From Arachis hypogaea (taxonomy: Eukaryota; Streptophyta; Magnoliopsida; Fabales; Fabaceae), in assembly GCF_003086295.3 (NCBI RefSeq), contig NC_092038.1, forward strand, positions 103,633,837 through 103,697,836: 64,000 nucleotides of DNA. The letters run 5' to 3'. The stretch's first letter is position 1, and each line of letters starts with the position of its first letter. This document shows, piece after piece, positions 1 through 11,551 of this stretch. The notes beneath the pieces were generated by a model. It saw only the letters and a list, made by a program, of their open reading frames with translations, ran no database searches and was not told the origin of the DNA. A program made the position numbers and the translations under genes.

Positions 1-555
1 GGCTCAATATAGCCACCAGAAAGGATCATTTTCCTTTACCATTCATAGACCAAATGCTAGAAAGACTAGCTGGTCATGATTATTACTGCTTTTTGGATGG
101 CTATTCAGATTACAATCAAATTGCAGTAGATCCTCAAGACCAAGAGAAAACAGCATTTACTTGCCCTTCTGGCGTGTTTGCTTACAGGAGGATGCCTTTT
201 GGTCTGTGTAATGCTCCCGCAACCTTTCAGAGATGCATTCTATCCATCTTCTCTGATATGGTGGAGAAATTTCTGGAAGTCTTCATGGACGACTTCTCAG
301 TATATGGAGACTCATTCAGCTCCTTTCTTAATCACCTAGCCCTTGTCCTGAAAAGGTGCCAAGAGACTAACCTGGTTTTAAACTGGGAGAAATGTCACTT
401 TATGGTGACTGAAGGAATTGTCCTTGGGCACAAAATTTCAAGCAAGGGAATAGAGGTGGATAAAGCAAAGGTAGAGGTAATTGAAAAATTGCTACCACCT
501 GCCAATGTTAAGGCAATCAGAAGCTTTCTGGGGCATGCAAGATTCTACAGAATGT
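1..555 (+). pseudogene. Athila-type RT fragment, divergent copy
   Basis: This is a piece of a Ty3/gypsy reverse transcriptase. The translation shows the first catalytic motif as FLDGYSDYNQ, the conserved [17 protein letters not shown] stretch, and the FMDDFSV box that holds the two remaining catalytic aspartates. It covers only the palm region, corresponding to about 3805-4360 in element A, and is clearly more diverged from A, B and E than they are from each other. The open frame runs on to 590, but from about 556 it reads through the untranslated leader of the next element, so the last dozen residues are not RT. The element upstream of position 1 is outside the window. The abrupt RT-to-leader junction means an LTR, primer site and part of a leader were lost there. 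This is a dead remnant. Confidence 0.9.
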
Positions 556-1223
556 TAATTATTTTTCGTGAGTTTAGTGTCTTATTCTAAGTTTGGTGTT
601 AATTGCATATTTTATATTTTCTCTAAAAACCTCGTGTTAATGTTCTTGGTTCTTCCTTGATCTTCAAGTTGTTCTTGATAATTGGTTATCCCCTTTGGAA
701 CCTTTTTCAAAAATAATTTTTCTTTAATTTAATCTTGTGCCAAACTTTAAGTTTGGTGTTTTCTTGTTAATCTTTTTTATAATTTTCGAAAATTTTATTA
801 AAGTTTTCTAAAATTTTAAGTTTGGTGTTCTTCCTTTTGTTCAAGGTGTTCTTGAGTTCTTCTTGTGTCTTGATCTTAAAATTTTTAAGTTTGGTGTTCC
901 TTGGTGTTTTCCCTCCAAAAATTTTCGAAAATAAGGAGCATTAGATCTAAAAATTTTGAGTCTTGTGCCTTTTGTGTGTTTTTCTCTTTCATCATAAAAT
1001 TTAAAATAAAATATATATATATATATATATATATATCTTTTCTAACTAATTTTAAAACTACATTTTCGAAATTTTTTTTATAAATTTCAGATTTCAATTT
1101 CAAAATTTTTCGAAAAATTTTCACAAAATATTTTTAAAATTCTTTTTATATATCTTGTTTTTATTTATTCCACTTTTATAAAATAAATAAAATCAACATA
1201 TAAATTATCTCTTGTAATCCATC
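556..1223 (+). other. Untranslated leader of element A
   Basis: AT-rich leader that matches 21495-22161 (B) and the reverse of 48629-49300 (E) almost base for base. It holds four copies of TAAGTTTGGTGTT (588-600, 748-760, 817-829, 886-898), several TTTTCGAAAA-like palindromes and a TA microsatellite. No open frame here looks real. Gag starts at the ATG at 1224. Confidence 0.85.
1010..1036. repeat. (TA)n microsatellite in the leader
   Basis: A run of about 13 AT units. The same site in B (about 21957-21974) and E (about 48820-48836) has fewer units, so its length differs between copies of the family. Confidence 0.9.
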
Positions 1224-2603
1224 ATGGAAGCAAGTAGGAATGAACAGTCTAAGAGGACTCTGGGGTCATATGCTAACCCCACTACTGCTTCATATGGGAG
1301 TAGTATCTGTATACCCTCTATTGGAGTTAGTAGCTTTGAGCTGAATCCTCAGCTCATTATCATGGTGCAGCAAAACTGCCAGTATTCTAGTCTTCCACAT
1401 GAAGAACCTATAGAGTTTCTGGCACAATTTCTGCAAATTGCTGATACAGTACATGATAAGGAAGTAGATCAGGATGTCTACAGATTATTACTGTTTCCAT
1501 TTGCTGTAAAAGATCAAGCTAAGAGGTGGTTAAATAACCAACCTAAGAACAGCATAAAAACATGGAAACAGCTGTCAGAAAAATTTCTGAATCACTATTT
1601 CCCTCCAAAACGGATGACACAGCTAAGGCTAAGCATCCAAGGCTTCAAACAAGGAGATAATGAATCCCTTTATGATGCTTGGGAGAGATACAGAGAGATG
1701 CTAAGAAAATGCCCCTCTGAAATGTTTTCAGAGTGGGTGCAATTAGACATCTTCTACTATGGGCTTACAGAAAAAGCTCAGATTTCTCTAGACCACTCAG
1801 CTGGTGGATCTATACATATGAGAAAAACAATTGAAGAAGCTCAAGAGCTTATTGATACAGTTGCCAGAAATCAACATCTGTACCTAAGTAGTGAATCTTC
1901 CACGAAAGAAGAAGCTAAAACAGTAACTGCAGAACTCAGTTCGGTAGATCAGGCTAATGAATTTAATCAGCAATTAGACTTTCTAACTCAACAGCTAGCC
2001 GAATTCAAGGAAATATTACAGGAAACAAGAATGGCTAACAGGAATATGGAAGTGCAATTAAAGCAGACAGAAAAGCAACTGCCAAAACAAATAGCAGAAG
2101 AATGCCAAGCAGTTCAATTAAGAAGTGGGAAAACATTAAATACCTCATTCCAAAGCAACAGAAAGCCAAGAAATGAACAGATGTCAACTCAAAATCCCTC
2201 TGAGGACAATCAGAGCTCAGAGAGGAATGATGCTGGCGCTGAACGCCCAGACCATGCTCATTCCTGGCGTTCAACGCCAGAAACAAGCATGAATCCGGCG
2301 TTGAACGCCCAAAGGGAACATGGTTCTGGCGTTCAAACGCCAGTAACAAATAAGGAAGTGGCGTCTAACGCCACTCCAGCTTCCACCCCTGGCATTCAAA
2401 TGCCAGTGGGTGATCAGTCACATACAAGTGCTGATAACAACCCTTCTAAAAAGGCTTCCCAACCCACTTCTGTAGGTAATAAACCTGCAGCAACTAAGGT
2501 TGAGGAATACAAAGCCAAAATGCCTTATCCTCAAAAACTCCGCCAAGCGGAACAGGATAAGCAATTTGCCCGCTTTGCAGACTATCTCAGGACTCTTGAA
2601 TAA
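1224..2603 (+). pseudogene. gag: Element A gag (Athila-type), frameshifted at its 3' end
   Basis: This encodes the capsid/nucleocapsid precursor that would form the virus-like particle. The plant retrotransposon gag block lies at about residues 60-200, with AKRWLNNQP, SIKTWKQLSEKF and ESLYDAWERYREML as recognisable motifs. After it come a Gln/Glu-rich helical stretch and a low-complexity linker (about 335-400) encoded by palindromic GGCGTT-N-AACGCC units. I see no CCHC zinc knuckle. The ATG at 1224 is chosen because the same start is kept in B and E, directly after the leader. One A is missing near 2600 compared with B, which creates a TAA right after Leu-Glu. In B the frame continues into protease and RT, so this copy cannot make a gag-pol polyprotein. 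Confidence 0.9.
2230..2408. repeat. Palindrome cluster inside gag
   Basis: Six units of the type TGGCGTTCAACGCCA, more or less degenerate, sit in the coding frame: near 2233, 2262, 2297, 2325, 2360 and 2390. The same motif fills the spacer at 16736-17073 and the LTR at 20171-20281. It repeats in B (23165-23345) and E (47585-47765). Confidence 0.9.
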
Positions 2604-3277
2604 AGATTCCGTTTGCAGAAGCACTTGAGCAAATACCCTCTTATGCTAAGTTCATGAAAGAGATCTTAAGTCATAAGAAGGATTGGAGAGAAACTGAAAA
2701 AGTTTACCTCACTGAAGAATGCAGTGCAGTCATTCTGAAAAGCTTACCTGAGAAGCTTAAAGATCCTGGGAGCTTTATGATACCATGCACATTAGAGGGT
2801 ACTTGTGCCAAGTAAGCTTTATGTGATCTTGGGGCAAGTATCAACCTAATACCTGCATCCACTATCAGAAAGCTTGGTTTAGCTGAAGAAATCAAACCAA
2901 CCAGGATGTGTCTTCAACTTGCTGATGGCTCCATTAAATACCCATCAGGAGTGGTTGAAGACATGATTGTCAAGGTTGGGCCATTCGCCTTTCCTACTGA
3001 CTTTGTGGTGCTGGAAATGGAGGAGCACAAGAGTGCAACTCTCATTCTAGGAAGACCTTTCCTAGCAACTGGCCGAACCCTCATTGATGTCCAAAAAGGG
3101 GAAGTAACCTTGAGAGTCAATGAGGAGGAGTTTAAGTTGAATGTTGTCAAAGCTATGCAGCATCCAGACACCCCAAATGACTGCATGAGTGTTGATATTA
3201 TTGACTCTCTGGTAAGAGAGGTCAATATGGCTGAGAGTCTCGAATCAGAGCTAGAGGACATCTTTAAAGATGTTTAG
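2604..3277 (+). pseudogene. Element A protease region, two premature stops
   Basis: Continuation of gag-pol after the 1-base deletion. It encodes the retropepsin-like domain; the sister copy B reads ALCDLGASINLIPAS with the catalytic Asp-Leu-Gly. In A the codon just before this motif is TAA (2813-2815) where B and E have CAA, and a second stop TAG (3275-3277) replaces CAG. Both are C-to-T changes. The conserved [17 protein letters not shown] flap and C-terminal region is still readable at about 3037-3090. Non-functional. Confidence 0.87.
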
Positions 3278-4518
3278 CTTGATTTGGAGGAATCAGAGAA
3301 GATAATAGAACCTCTGAAAATCCCTCAAGAAGAGGAGAAACCTCCAAAACCCGAACTCAAACCATTACCACCATCCCTGAAATATGCATTTCTGGGAGAA
3401 GGTGATACCTTTCCTGTAATTATAAGTTCTACCTTAGAGCCACAGGAAGAGGAAGCACTAATTCAAGTGCTAAGGACACACAAGACAGCTCTTGGGTGGT
3501 CCATCAGTGATCTTAAGGGCATTAGCCCAGCCAGATGCATGCACAAGATCTTACTGGAGGATGACGCCAAGCCAGTGGTTCAACCACAAAGGCGGCTGAA
3601 TCCAGCTATGAAAGAAGTGGTGCAGAAAGAGGTCACTAAATTACTAGAGGCTGGGATTATTTATCCTATTTCTGACAGCCCCTGGGTGAGCCCTGTCCAA
3701 GTTGTCCATAAGAAAGGTGGCATGACAGTGATTCATAATGAAAAAAATGAACTGGTTCCCACAAGAACAGTTACAGGGTGGCGTATGTGCATTGATTATA
3801 GAAGGCTCAATACAGCCACCAGAAAGGATCATTTTCCTTTACCATTCATAGACCAGATGCAAGAAAGACTAGCAGGTCATGAATACTACTGCTTTCTGGA
3901 TGGATATTCAGGTTATAATCAAATTGCGGTAGATCCCCAGGATCAGGAGAAAACGGCAATTACATGCCCATCTGGAGTATTTGCATACAGAAGGATGCCA
4001 TTTGGCCTGTGCAATGCACCTGCAACCTTTCAGAGGTGCATGCTCTCAATTTTCTCTGATATGGTGGAAAAATTCCTGGAAGTCTTCATGGATGACTTTT
4101 CAGTATTTGGAGACTCATTCAGCTCCTGCCTTAACCATTTAGCACTTGTTCTGAAAAGATGCCAAGAGACTAACCTGGTTTTAAACTGGGAAAAATGTCA
4201 CTTTATGGTGACTGAAGGAATTGTCCTTGGGCACAAAATTTCGAACAAGGGAATAGAGGTGGATCAAGCTAAGGTAGAAGTAATTGAAAAATTGCCACCA
4301 CCTGCTAATGTTAAGGCAATCAGAAGCTTCCTGGGGCATGCAGGATTCTATAGGAGGTTTATAAAGGATTTTCAAAAATTGCCAAACCTCTGAGCAACCT
4401 GCTAGCTGCTGACACGCCATTTATCTTTGATAAAGAGTGTCTGCAGGCATTTGAGACTCTGAAAGCTAAATTGGTTACAGCACCAATCATCTCTGCACCA
4501 AACTGGACATTACCATTT
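3278..4518 (+). pseudogene. Element A reverse transcriptase, frameshifted and cut by a copia insertion
   Basis: Ty3/gypsy RT. The frame opens right after the TAG at 3275 and runs to a stop at 4393. Visible motifs are [27 protein letters not shown] with the first catalytic Asp, [26 protein letters not shown] with the Asp pair, and [13 protein letters not shown] of the thumb. One T is missing near 4372 compared with B, so the frame shifts shortly after [10 protein letters not shown]. The shifted remainder (connection to RNase H) runs to 4518, where the copia element begins. The coding sequence resumes at 14819, so the insertion cut the RT-RNase H connection. Confidence 0.9.
4514..4518. repeat. 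Target site duplication CATTT, left copy
   Basis: CATTT directly abuts the first TG of the copia LTR and is repeated at 14819-14823. Five bases is normal for LTR retrotransposon integration. Confidence 0.95.
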
Positions 4519-5953
4519 TGTAGAACCTATGCACAATTACTCAAGAGGGGGGGTGAATTGAGTATTGCAACAACAATGAATCTTTTTGCGAAAGTTAAAG
4601 ACAATATACAAAAGTGTTATTGTACTAGTATTTTTCCAAGAGCTTAACTCAATTGCTAAGCGTTTATAAGGAGCTTTTACTTTTCAATAGACACCAACTC
4701 AAATAAATTGATCAAGCTTTTCACCAATCGGACTTAAGCCACTCCTTAAGTACTTACGAAGCTACTTTTCGATCACAATTTATTTGCTCAAAGGTAAAAG
4801 ACAATAATATTGAAGAGATGAGTTTGGAGAGATGCAAACGCTATTTAGAGTGGTTCGGCACAATCCTTGTCCTACGTCCACTTTCTTTCTCAATCGCAAT
4901 TGAGAAGTTCCACTATTGCCAAGCTTCAAGGTGCTCGCGCAAAACCTTTTACAATCCGAGTCCTTAGTTTCTAACACCTCACGGTATATGATCACCACTC
5001 GTATACTAACCCACTCCACTTAGAGATACCTTCTCTAAGATTTGCCTTGAGTACTTAGTATACCTCTTTGGTATCCTCACCGACTATAGTGTTTATAACT
5101 CTTGACTCAACCTTGGAGATCACACTCCAATTTACAAGGTGTACAAGAAAACAATTCTCAAAGAATTGTTGAGATGAAATGAGTACTCTCTAGAAGAGTG
5201 TATGATTACAAGTTTAGCACTATTGAACCAATTGATATTGCTCTCTCAAATTGTGTATTATATCACCTTAAAAAATGTGTAGAATGAAAGAATATGAACA
5301 AGATAGTTTCCAAATACTCAAAATTAGTGAAATAAGGCTTCAATCCATCTATTTATAGATTCCCCAAACCTTAGAAACGTTGGGGAATTAATGGGATGAA
5401 GCCTTTATGTCAAAACTAGCCGTTTTTTATGTTTTTGAATTATTTGCATCGATGCAAATGTGTCTTTGACGCTGAAATTTGAATTTTCAGCTAGGTTGCA
5501 TCGATGCAAGATGAGTGTGCATCGATGCAAACCTTAAAGAATGGCTTAAAATCACTTCAAAATGCTTAGGATTGATCTCAAACTTGTTGGAGTCAATTCC
5601 TTGCTTTTGTACCTTTGAAAACAAGTTTTTAAACCATTTGGCTAGCATCGAATTGCAAGATGTGCATCAAAACATTTTGTGAGTGTGTGTTGAGAGATTT
5701 AGCAATTGGTTCTTAACAAGAAGTTTCCTAAGTCCTAAGACACTATACTTGTCTTCAAATGTTGTGGACTTGAGTTTCTTGTTGTTGTTGTGTTGCTTTC
5801 AACTCTTCATTCCTCAACGTTGAATGTTGGTTGATCTTTCAACATGCTTGTTCATTCAAGTTGTTTGTTGGTTTGTCTTTCATGTCGTTTGTTGGTTTGT
5901 CATTCATCAAAACCTACGAATACAAACTTCGCATACAAGCAACATGATTTACA
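4519..5953 (-). repeat. 3' LTR of the Sirevirus
   Basis: 1435 bp, pairing with 13361-14818. On the + strand it begins TGTAGAACC and ends GATTTACA; in element sense it runs TGTAAATC to GGTTCTACA, so the TG...CA ends are intact. Compared with the other LTR it lacks one 20-bp unit that includes a TGCATCGATGCA palindrome, has seven instead of nine G at about 4546, and one further missing base near 5600. Three palindromes remain at 5445-5456, 5497-5508 and 5518-5529. Confidence 0.96.
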
Positions 5954-5967
5954 ATTTCCCCCTTTTT
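5954..5967 (-). other. Polypurine tract of the Sirevirus
   Basis: In element sense this reads AAAAAGGGGGAAAT and directly precedes the 3' LTR. It is the expected RNase H-resistant primer for plus-strand DNA synthesis. Confidence 0.88.
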
Positions 5968-6686
5968 GATAATGACAAACCAATTTTGAGGATATGCATT
6001 TATAAATGATTTTGAAAGCAACAATAATGCACTTGGTTTTATAGAAAGCTTTGGAGAAGACTTCACAAAAAAATTTTGCAGGAGTTCCCCCTAAATATGT
6101 GCATTTGTTCCTTTAAAGGGCGTTTATCGAAGAAAACGATTTAGATATCAAAGTTTTTGCTTAGCGGAAGTCTTTTTGAAATCATTGTTTCGCAAACTTA
6201 TTTCTTCTTTTCAAATCCTCAAACTTCTTCTTTTTCAAAAGTTCAAAACTTCAAATATCCTCAAACTTTTCTTCCCCCTTTTGAAATTATCAAAAAGAAG
6301 GGAGTTTGAAATGTGTCATAGAAGCATGCATAAAACAATGATTTTTTTTTAAGTTCAATTTCTTTATTAATCTCAAGGATGAGATATTCCCCCTTTCAAA
6401 AAGAATTTGATTTCCTCTTTTTATATATAATAAGCATGTATAATTCCCCCTAAAGAAGTGAAATATATCAAGGCATGCATATTAACTTAAAATAGGGGTA
6501 CCAAGCCTATTTTGAGTTATTCACCAAATAAGCATACAAGCAGTAATCATTAAACAAAAATATGAAGGAAATATCAAAGTATTTAGACCATAATAGAAAT
6601 CCTTAACTTACTAGGAGTTAGTTTAACAATTCATATAATCAAATAAGCATAAAGCAATAAAAAGTGACTTGATGAAGAGGAGACAA
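5968..6686 (-). other. Sirevirus 3' noncoding tail with repeated polypurine-like tracts
   Basis: No convincing ORF. In element sense GGGGGAA cores recur at 6085-6092, 6272-6282, 6387-6396 and 6444-6452, all resembling the true tract at 5954. Multiple polypurine tracts before the 3' LTR are a known Sirevirus trait. Confidence 0.75.
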
Positions 6687-7820
6687 TCAATCTTGGTCTT
6701 CATCATCATCAGTATCCTCTTCATATGGTAGGTGGATGCCGAAATGCTCATATAAGTCATCAATACGACGATCCAAGCGACCCGTACGATGATCTACACG
6801 AGACACATGACGATTAAGTGCTTCAAGTTGCCTACCATGCTCTACTTCAATCCTTTGGATGTTTTGGTTGATGGATTGTAATTCTCTCATTACATCAACC
6901 AAGGAGGGTGGTTCTTGAGCTTGAGGTGCTTGTGGAGGAGCTTGCTCTTGAGGATCTTGCTCATCAACATTTCTTCTTCCCATTTTATTGAGAAGATGAG
7001 TGTTGATACAAGATTGAGGTGGTACTTCCTTGGCAATCTCATTTGATACATCAATACCAACATAATCAAAGACTTTAGACCATAGGCAAAGGAATCCTAA
7101 TCCACCATTCCTATCCTTCATCTTGAGCCTAATCATATGTTGTACTATAAAGTATGGCCAATTAATCTTAATCCCATTTATCATAGCCCACATGACAATC
7201 AAATCTTCATCATTTACATTCGCATGCCCGGATATTCTAGGTTGCAATACATAGGTGACTAGATATAACAAAGTTCTATGTTCCGCACTCATTGAATTGC
7301 AACTAATTTTGGAGTGAGCTCCTTGTACAAGGTTGAACAAATGCATGGCATTTTCCTTTGAATAACCCCATTCATCAATTGGGGTTTTACCACCTTGAAA
7401 CAAGTCACCTTGATTTGGCAACTCCCAAATGGTGGCTAACTCATCACCATCTAGCCTATAATCCTTTCTTCCTATCTTGAAGAATAATGTGAAATTTGAT
7501 TCATCTTCCTCATTAATCTCAATCATGAGTGTACTATAGGCTATGGCAACTAAATCCGGATAATATTTACTCTTAATTTGAACAAAATCCATGAGGCCTT
7601 GTTGAACTAGAATAGCCTTAAGAGTATCAAACTTATGAATGACAAGAAGGGTCGGATCCAAATACCTCGGAGGAATTTCCTTTCTTCCGGCGAGCCTTGC
7701 CTCATAGAATTGAAGATCTTCATTAGAAGCAAAGTACCTTGCCAAAGGATGATTATTTGGAGGTGGAACCACACTTGAAGAGCCTTTTGACTTCTTCATG
7801 GTTCTCTTGATTCTAGGCAT
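6687..7820 (-). CDS. Sirevirus third ORF, env-like / plant transposon-type protein
   Basis: An intact 377-codon ORF between pol and the 3' LTR, where Sireviruses carry their so-called env-like gene. It opens with a basic Lys/Ser-rich segment. The central part (about residues 25-270) is globular, with IGRKDYRLDGDELATIWELP and the run LLYLVTYVLQPRISGHANV. A Gln/Pro-rich linker (QEQAPPQAPQAQEPP) leads to a predicted coiled coil (about 305-360, LVDVMRELQSINQNIQRIEV onward) and a very acidic tail. I see no signal peptide and no clear membrane segment, so a true envelope role is doubtful. The central pattern resembles the third ORFs of A, C and E: a W.LP-like motif, then a hydrophobic 'Pr/Pt' segment, then a 'lhngk.v' segment. 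The biochemical function is unknown. Confidence 0.8.
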   Translation of the reverse strand: MPRIKRTMKKSKGSSSVVPPPNNHPLARYFASNEDLQFYEARLAGRKEIPPRYLDPTLLVIHKFDTLKAILVQQGLMDFVQIKSKYYPDLVAIAYSTLMIEINEEDESNFTLFFKIGRKDYRLDGDELATIWELPNQGDLFQGGKTPIDEWGYSKENAMHLFNLVQGAHSKISCNSMSAEHRTLLYLVTYVLQPRISGHANVNDEDLIVMWAMINGIKINWPYFIVQHMIRLKMKDRNGGLGFLCLWSKVFDYVGIDVSNEIAKEVPPQSCINTHLLNKMGRRNVDEQDPQEQAPPQAPQAQEPPSLVDVMRELQSINQNIQRIEVEHGRQLEALNRHVSRVDHRTGRLDRRIDDLYEHFGIHLPYEEDTDDDEDQD

Positions 7821-8426
7821 TGTGGATGATTTTGTTTTATGGGTTTTGTAAAGGAGAATGTGGGGACTTCAAATATGTAGTTTGTTTGTAGTGCGTATCA
7901 AAGTTTTGTGAGTTGTATGAAGCTATATGTGAGCTTGTTTTGGAGGTTATGGAGGTTTGAATTTGGGGATATGAGTTGTGAGGTTGAAGATGATGAAAAA
8001 GTGGGGTTTTGTTGCTCAAAAATGCCAAATTCACGTGTTTTTGTGCAATTTGGTCGAGTTTGCATCGATGCAATAGGCTTTGCATCGATGCACATAGCAT
8101 GTCGTGTGCTTTGCATCGATGCAAAGCTTGGTTGCATCGATGCAACATACATCATTTTGCCCAAAATCACCAAATTTTCATCCTTTGGTGGTTCTTTCTT
8201 CAATCATTTGAGTTTCATCATGTATATACTCACTTAAACCATTATAAACTTCAATTTGTTGATCCTCCATTGTTTATAATCTTCAAATTCTTCAATCTAC
8301 CTCAAGATTAATCACTCATTCATCAACTCATAAACCTACAAAACAATGGCTAATTGGATATCTCCAATGCTTAAGTTAGTAAGAGATACAAAAAATAGCA
8401 ATATGAATACAATGAATTCAAACAAA
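7821..8426 (-). other. Spacer between Sirevirus pol and third ORF
   Basis: Noncoding, C/A-rich in element sense. It carries four palindromes (8061-8144). A TATATA on the - strand lies at about 8222-8228, upstream of them. Short frames crossing this area exist only because the palindromes are open on both strands. Confidence 0.7.
8061..8144. repeat. Four TGCATCGATGCA palindromes before the third ORF
   Basis: Perfect 12-base palindromes at 8061-8072, 8081-8092, 8112-8123 and 8133-8144. The identical motif occurs three times in one LTR and four times in the other, but I did not notice it elsewhere in the element. Confidence 0.95.
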
Positions 8427-11400
8427 TCATATTAGATTAGAATCCAAGATACCAAGTTCATTTCGGATGTTAAAAAAACTTTCTTTACATAAAAGTTTAG
8501 TGAAGATGTCCGCTAGTTGTTTACTAGTTTCGACAAATTCAATAACCACATCACCCTTTTCAACATGGTCTCTTATGAAGTGATGTCTAATCTCAATATG
8601 CTTGGTTCTTGAATGTTGAACCGGATTCTTGGTTAAATTTATTGCACTAGTATTATCACATTTGATAGGAATGTGATCAAGCATGAGTCCATAGTCCATA
8701 ATTTGTTGTTTCATCCATAAAATTTGGGCGCAACAACTACCGGCGGCTACATACTCGGCTTCGGCGGTAGACAAGGCTACACTTACTTGTTTCTTACTAT
8801 GCCATGAAACAAGAGAGTTTCCTAACAAGTGACAAGTGCCGCTAGTGCTTTTCCTATCCAATTTGCAACCGGCAAAATCGGAATCGGAATAACCAATCAA
8901 ATCACAAGTGGATCCTTTCGGATACCACAATCCAAAATTTAATGTTCCTATGAGATACTTCATAATCCTTTTTACCGCACTTAAGTGAGATTCCTTAGGA
9001 TTAGCTTGGTATCTCGCACACATGCATACACTAAACATGATATCTGGCCTACTTGCCGTTAGATAAAGTAATGATCCTATCATGCCTCTATACTTCTTTA
9101 CATCTATGCTTTTACCTTGTTCATCTTTGTCAAGGTAGCAAGTAGTGCTCATTGGTGTGTCCATTGCCTTAGCATTGTCCATTCCAAATCTTTTGAGCAG
9201 TTCCTTGCAATATTTGGTTTGGCTAACGAAAGTTCCTTCTTTTCCTTGTTTGATTTGCAGACCAAGGAAGAAGTTGAGTTCGCCCATCATGGACATTTCA
9301 AATTCACTTTGCATGAGGTTTGAGAAAAACTTGCAAAGTGATTCGTTAGTTGAACCAAATATTATGTCATCGACATAAACTTGTACCAAAAGGATATTTT
9401 TGTTTTCAATCAAGATAAATAAAGTTGTATCAACCTTCCCTCTTCTAAAACCCTTTTCTATTAAAAACTTGCTCAAATGTTCATACCAAGCTCTTGGAGC
9501 TTGTTTAAGACCATAAAGAGCTTTCTTGAGTTTAAAAACATGATTAGGATTTTCATAATCCTCAAAACCGGGAGGTTGTTCAACATATACTTCTTCTTTA
9601 ATGAAACCATTAAGAAAGGCACTCTTAACATCCATTTGATAAAGTTTGAAGTAATAAGAGGATGCAAAAGCAAGTAGCATCCTAATTGCTTCTAATCTAG
9701 CTACGGGAGCATAAGTTTCGTCATAATCAATGCCTTCCTCTTGATTATAACCTTTAGCTACTAATCTAGCTTTGTTTCTAACAATTGTACCATTTTCATC
9801 GAGTTTATTTCTAAAAACCCATTTTGTTCCTACAATTGTTTGATTACTTGGTTTAGGCACCAATTCCCAAACGTCATTTCGTTTGAATTGGTTAAGATCC
9901 TCTTGCATTGCCATAGCCCAATGTTCATCATCAATTGCGGACTCAATGGTAGATGGTTCAATTTGAGAAACGAAAGCACTATATGCAAATAAATTTCTAA
10001 AAGTGGATCGAGTTGTTACCCCTTTCAAAACATCACCAATGACGTTGTCTAGAGGATGATCCTTTGAAGTACGCCAATCCTTTGGAAGTGCATTTATTTG
10101 TGCTTGTGATGGTTCAATTTCTTCAACTTGAACACTATCCTTTGTTGAGCTTGTAGAGGCTTCATTTAACTCTTTTTCTTTGTCTTCACCATTCAAAATT
10201 AGTGAATCAAAGTTTTCTACATTTTCATCAAAATCTTTTCTAGCACAACAACGGTTAGTTTTATCAAAAGCGACATGAATACTTTCTTCCATAGTCATGA
10301 TGCGTTTATTATATACTCTAAAAGCTTTGCTAGTTAAAGAGTAGCCTAAGAAGATTCCTTCATCAGCCTTAGCATCAAATTTGCCTAAGTTATCTTTTCC
10401 ATTATTTAGAATAAAGCATTTACAACCAAAGACGTGAAGGTGGGAAATATTTGGCTTTCTTCCTTTGTACAATTCGTACGGTGTTTTCTTAAGAATAGGT
10501 CGAATGATAATCCTATTCATAACATAACACGCGGTACTAACCGCATCCGCCCAAAAGTACTTAGGAATATTAGCCTCATTGAGCATAGTTCTCTCCATTT
10601 CTTCTAAATGACGATTTTTCCTTTCAACCACACCATTTTGTTGTGGTGTTCTAGGAGAGGAAAAATTATGCTCAATGCCATTTTCTTCATAAAAAGTTTC
10701 AAAAAGATTGTTTTCAAATTCTCCACCATGATCACTTCTAATAGATGATATATGCAAATTCTTTTCATTTTGAATAACTTTGGCTAATCTTTTGAATGCT
10801 CGAAATGCATCACTCTTGTTTGCTAGGAACAAGGCCCATGTAAATCGAGAGTAATCATCAACAATAACTAAAGCATAGTAATTGCCACCAAAGCTCATAG
10901 TCCTAGAAGGACCAAATAGATCCATGTGCAAAAGTTGTAATGGCCTTGTTGTTGAAACAATGTTTTTGGATTTAAAAGAGGCCTTTACTTGTTTTCCCTT
11001 TTGACATGCGTCGCAAAGGACGTCTTTTTCAAAACGTAGCTTTGGTAAGCCAATTACTAACTCTTTAGAGACCAACTTGTTAAGATGGTCCATGTTAGCA
11101 TGAGCTACTCTACGATGCCATAACCAAGTTTCATCATTTTTACTAACAAGGCATTTCACATCATTTGAGGAAACTTCATTTAGATTAATCATGTATACAT
11201 TGTCAACACGGTGCCCAATTAGCACAATTTCATTAGTGTCTTGCCTTTTTATCAAACAACATTTTGAATCAAAGGTGACTAAGTTTCCTTTGTCACAAAG
11301 TTGGTTAACACTAATGAGATTATGTTTGAGACCTTTGACAAGTATAACATTATCTATGGAGGTAGAAGGATTTTTACCAACTTTTCCAACGCCGATTACT

Positions 11401-11540
11401 TTGCCGGTGTTGTTGTCTCCATAGATCACGTTTCCTCCGTTTGTAGGCTCTATTGCGGTGAACTTTGATTCATCGCCGGTCATGTGTTTGGAGCATCCAC
11501 TATCAACATACCAATTTGTATCCTTAACTCCAACACGTAC
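8427..11540 (-). CDS. pol: Sirevirus pol: protease, integrase, RT and RNase H in copia order
   Basis: An open frame of about 1,038 codons; I start it after the in-frame TAG at 11541-11543 because the protease begins before the first ATG (11483). Protease: [13 protein letters not shown] with catalytic Asp-Ser-Gly. Then the GAG-pre-integrase zinc region ([12 protein letters not shown] ... CDACQKGK). Integrase core: the DLFGP, SDHGGEF and ERKNRH motifs give the D,D,E triad, with [49 protein letters not shown] (first Asp), [12 protein letters not shown] and YVDDIIFG (Asp pair). RNase [37 protein letters not shown] and the end motif [14 protein letters not shown]. No stop or missing catalytic residue was seen. 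Relative to gag it lies in another frame. Integrase before RT defines Ty1/copia. Confidence 0.96.
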   Translation of the reverse strand, partial: VRVGVKDTNWYVDSGCSKHMTGDESKFTAIEPTNGGNVIYGDNNTGKVIGVGKVGKNPSTSIDNVILVKGLKHNLISVNQLCDKGNLVTFDSKCCLIKRQDTNEIVLIGHRVDNVYMINLNEVSSNDVKCLVSKNDETWLWHRRVAHANMDHLNKLVSKELVIGLPKLRFEKDVLCDACQKGKQVKASFKSKNIVSTTRPLQLLHMDLFGPSRTMSFGGNYYALVIVDDYSRFTWALFLANKSDAFRAFKRLAKVIQNEKNLHISSIRSDHGGEFENNLFETFYEENGIEHNFSSPRTPQQNGVVERKNRHLEEMERTMLNEANIPKYFWADAVSTACYVMNRIIIRPILKKTPYELYKGRKPNISHLHVFGCKCFILNNGKDNLGKFDAKADEGIFLGYSLTSKAFRVYNKRIMTMEESIHVAFDKTNRCCARKDFDENVENFDSLILNGEDKEKELNEASTSSTKDSVQVEEIEPSQAQINALPKDWRTSKDHPLDNVIGDVLKGVTTRSTFRNLFAYSAFVSQIEPSTIESAIDDEHWAMAMQEDLNQFKRNDVWELVPKPSNQTIVGTKWVFRNKLDENGTIVRNKARLVAKGYNQEEGIDYDETYAPVARLEAIRMLLAFASSYYFKLYQMDVKSAFLNGFIKEEVYVEQPPGFEDYENPNHVFKLKKALYGLKQAPRAWYEHLSKFLIEKGFRRGKVDTTLFILIENKNILLVQVYVDDIIFGSTNESLCKFFSNLMQSEFEMSMMGELNFFLGLQIKQGKEGTFVSQTKYCKELLKRFGMDNAKAMDTPMSTTCYLDKDEQGKSIDVKKYRGMIGSLLYLTASRPDIMFSVCMCARYQANPKESHLSAVKRIMKYLIGTLNFGLWYPKGSTCDLIGYSDSDFAGCKLDRKSTSGTCHLLGNSLVSWHSKKQVSVALSTAEAEYVAAGSCCAQILWMKQQIMDYGLMLDHIPIKCDNTSAINLTKNPVQHSRTKHIEIRHHFIRDHVEKGDVVIEFVETSKQLADIFTKLLCKESFFNIRNELGILDSNLI

Positions 11541-11551
11541 CTACAAAATAA

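Noticed and set aside
7837..8311. Several overlapping open frames of about 100 codons on both strands
   Set aside because: They are produced by the TGCATCGATGCA palindromes, which translate similarly on both strands. No domain and no conservation outside the Sirevirus spacer.
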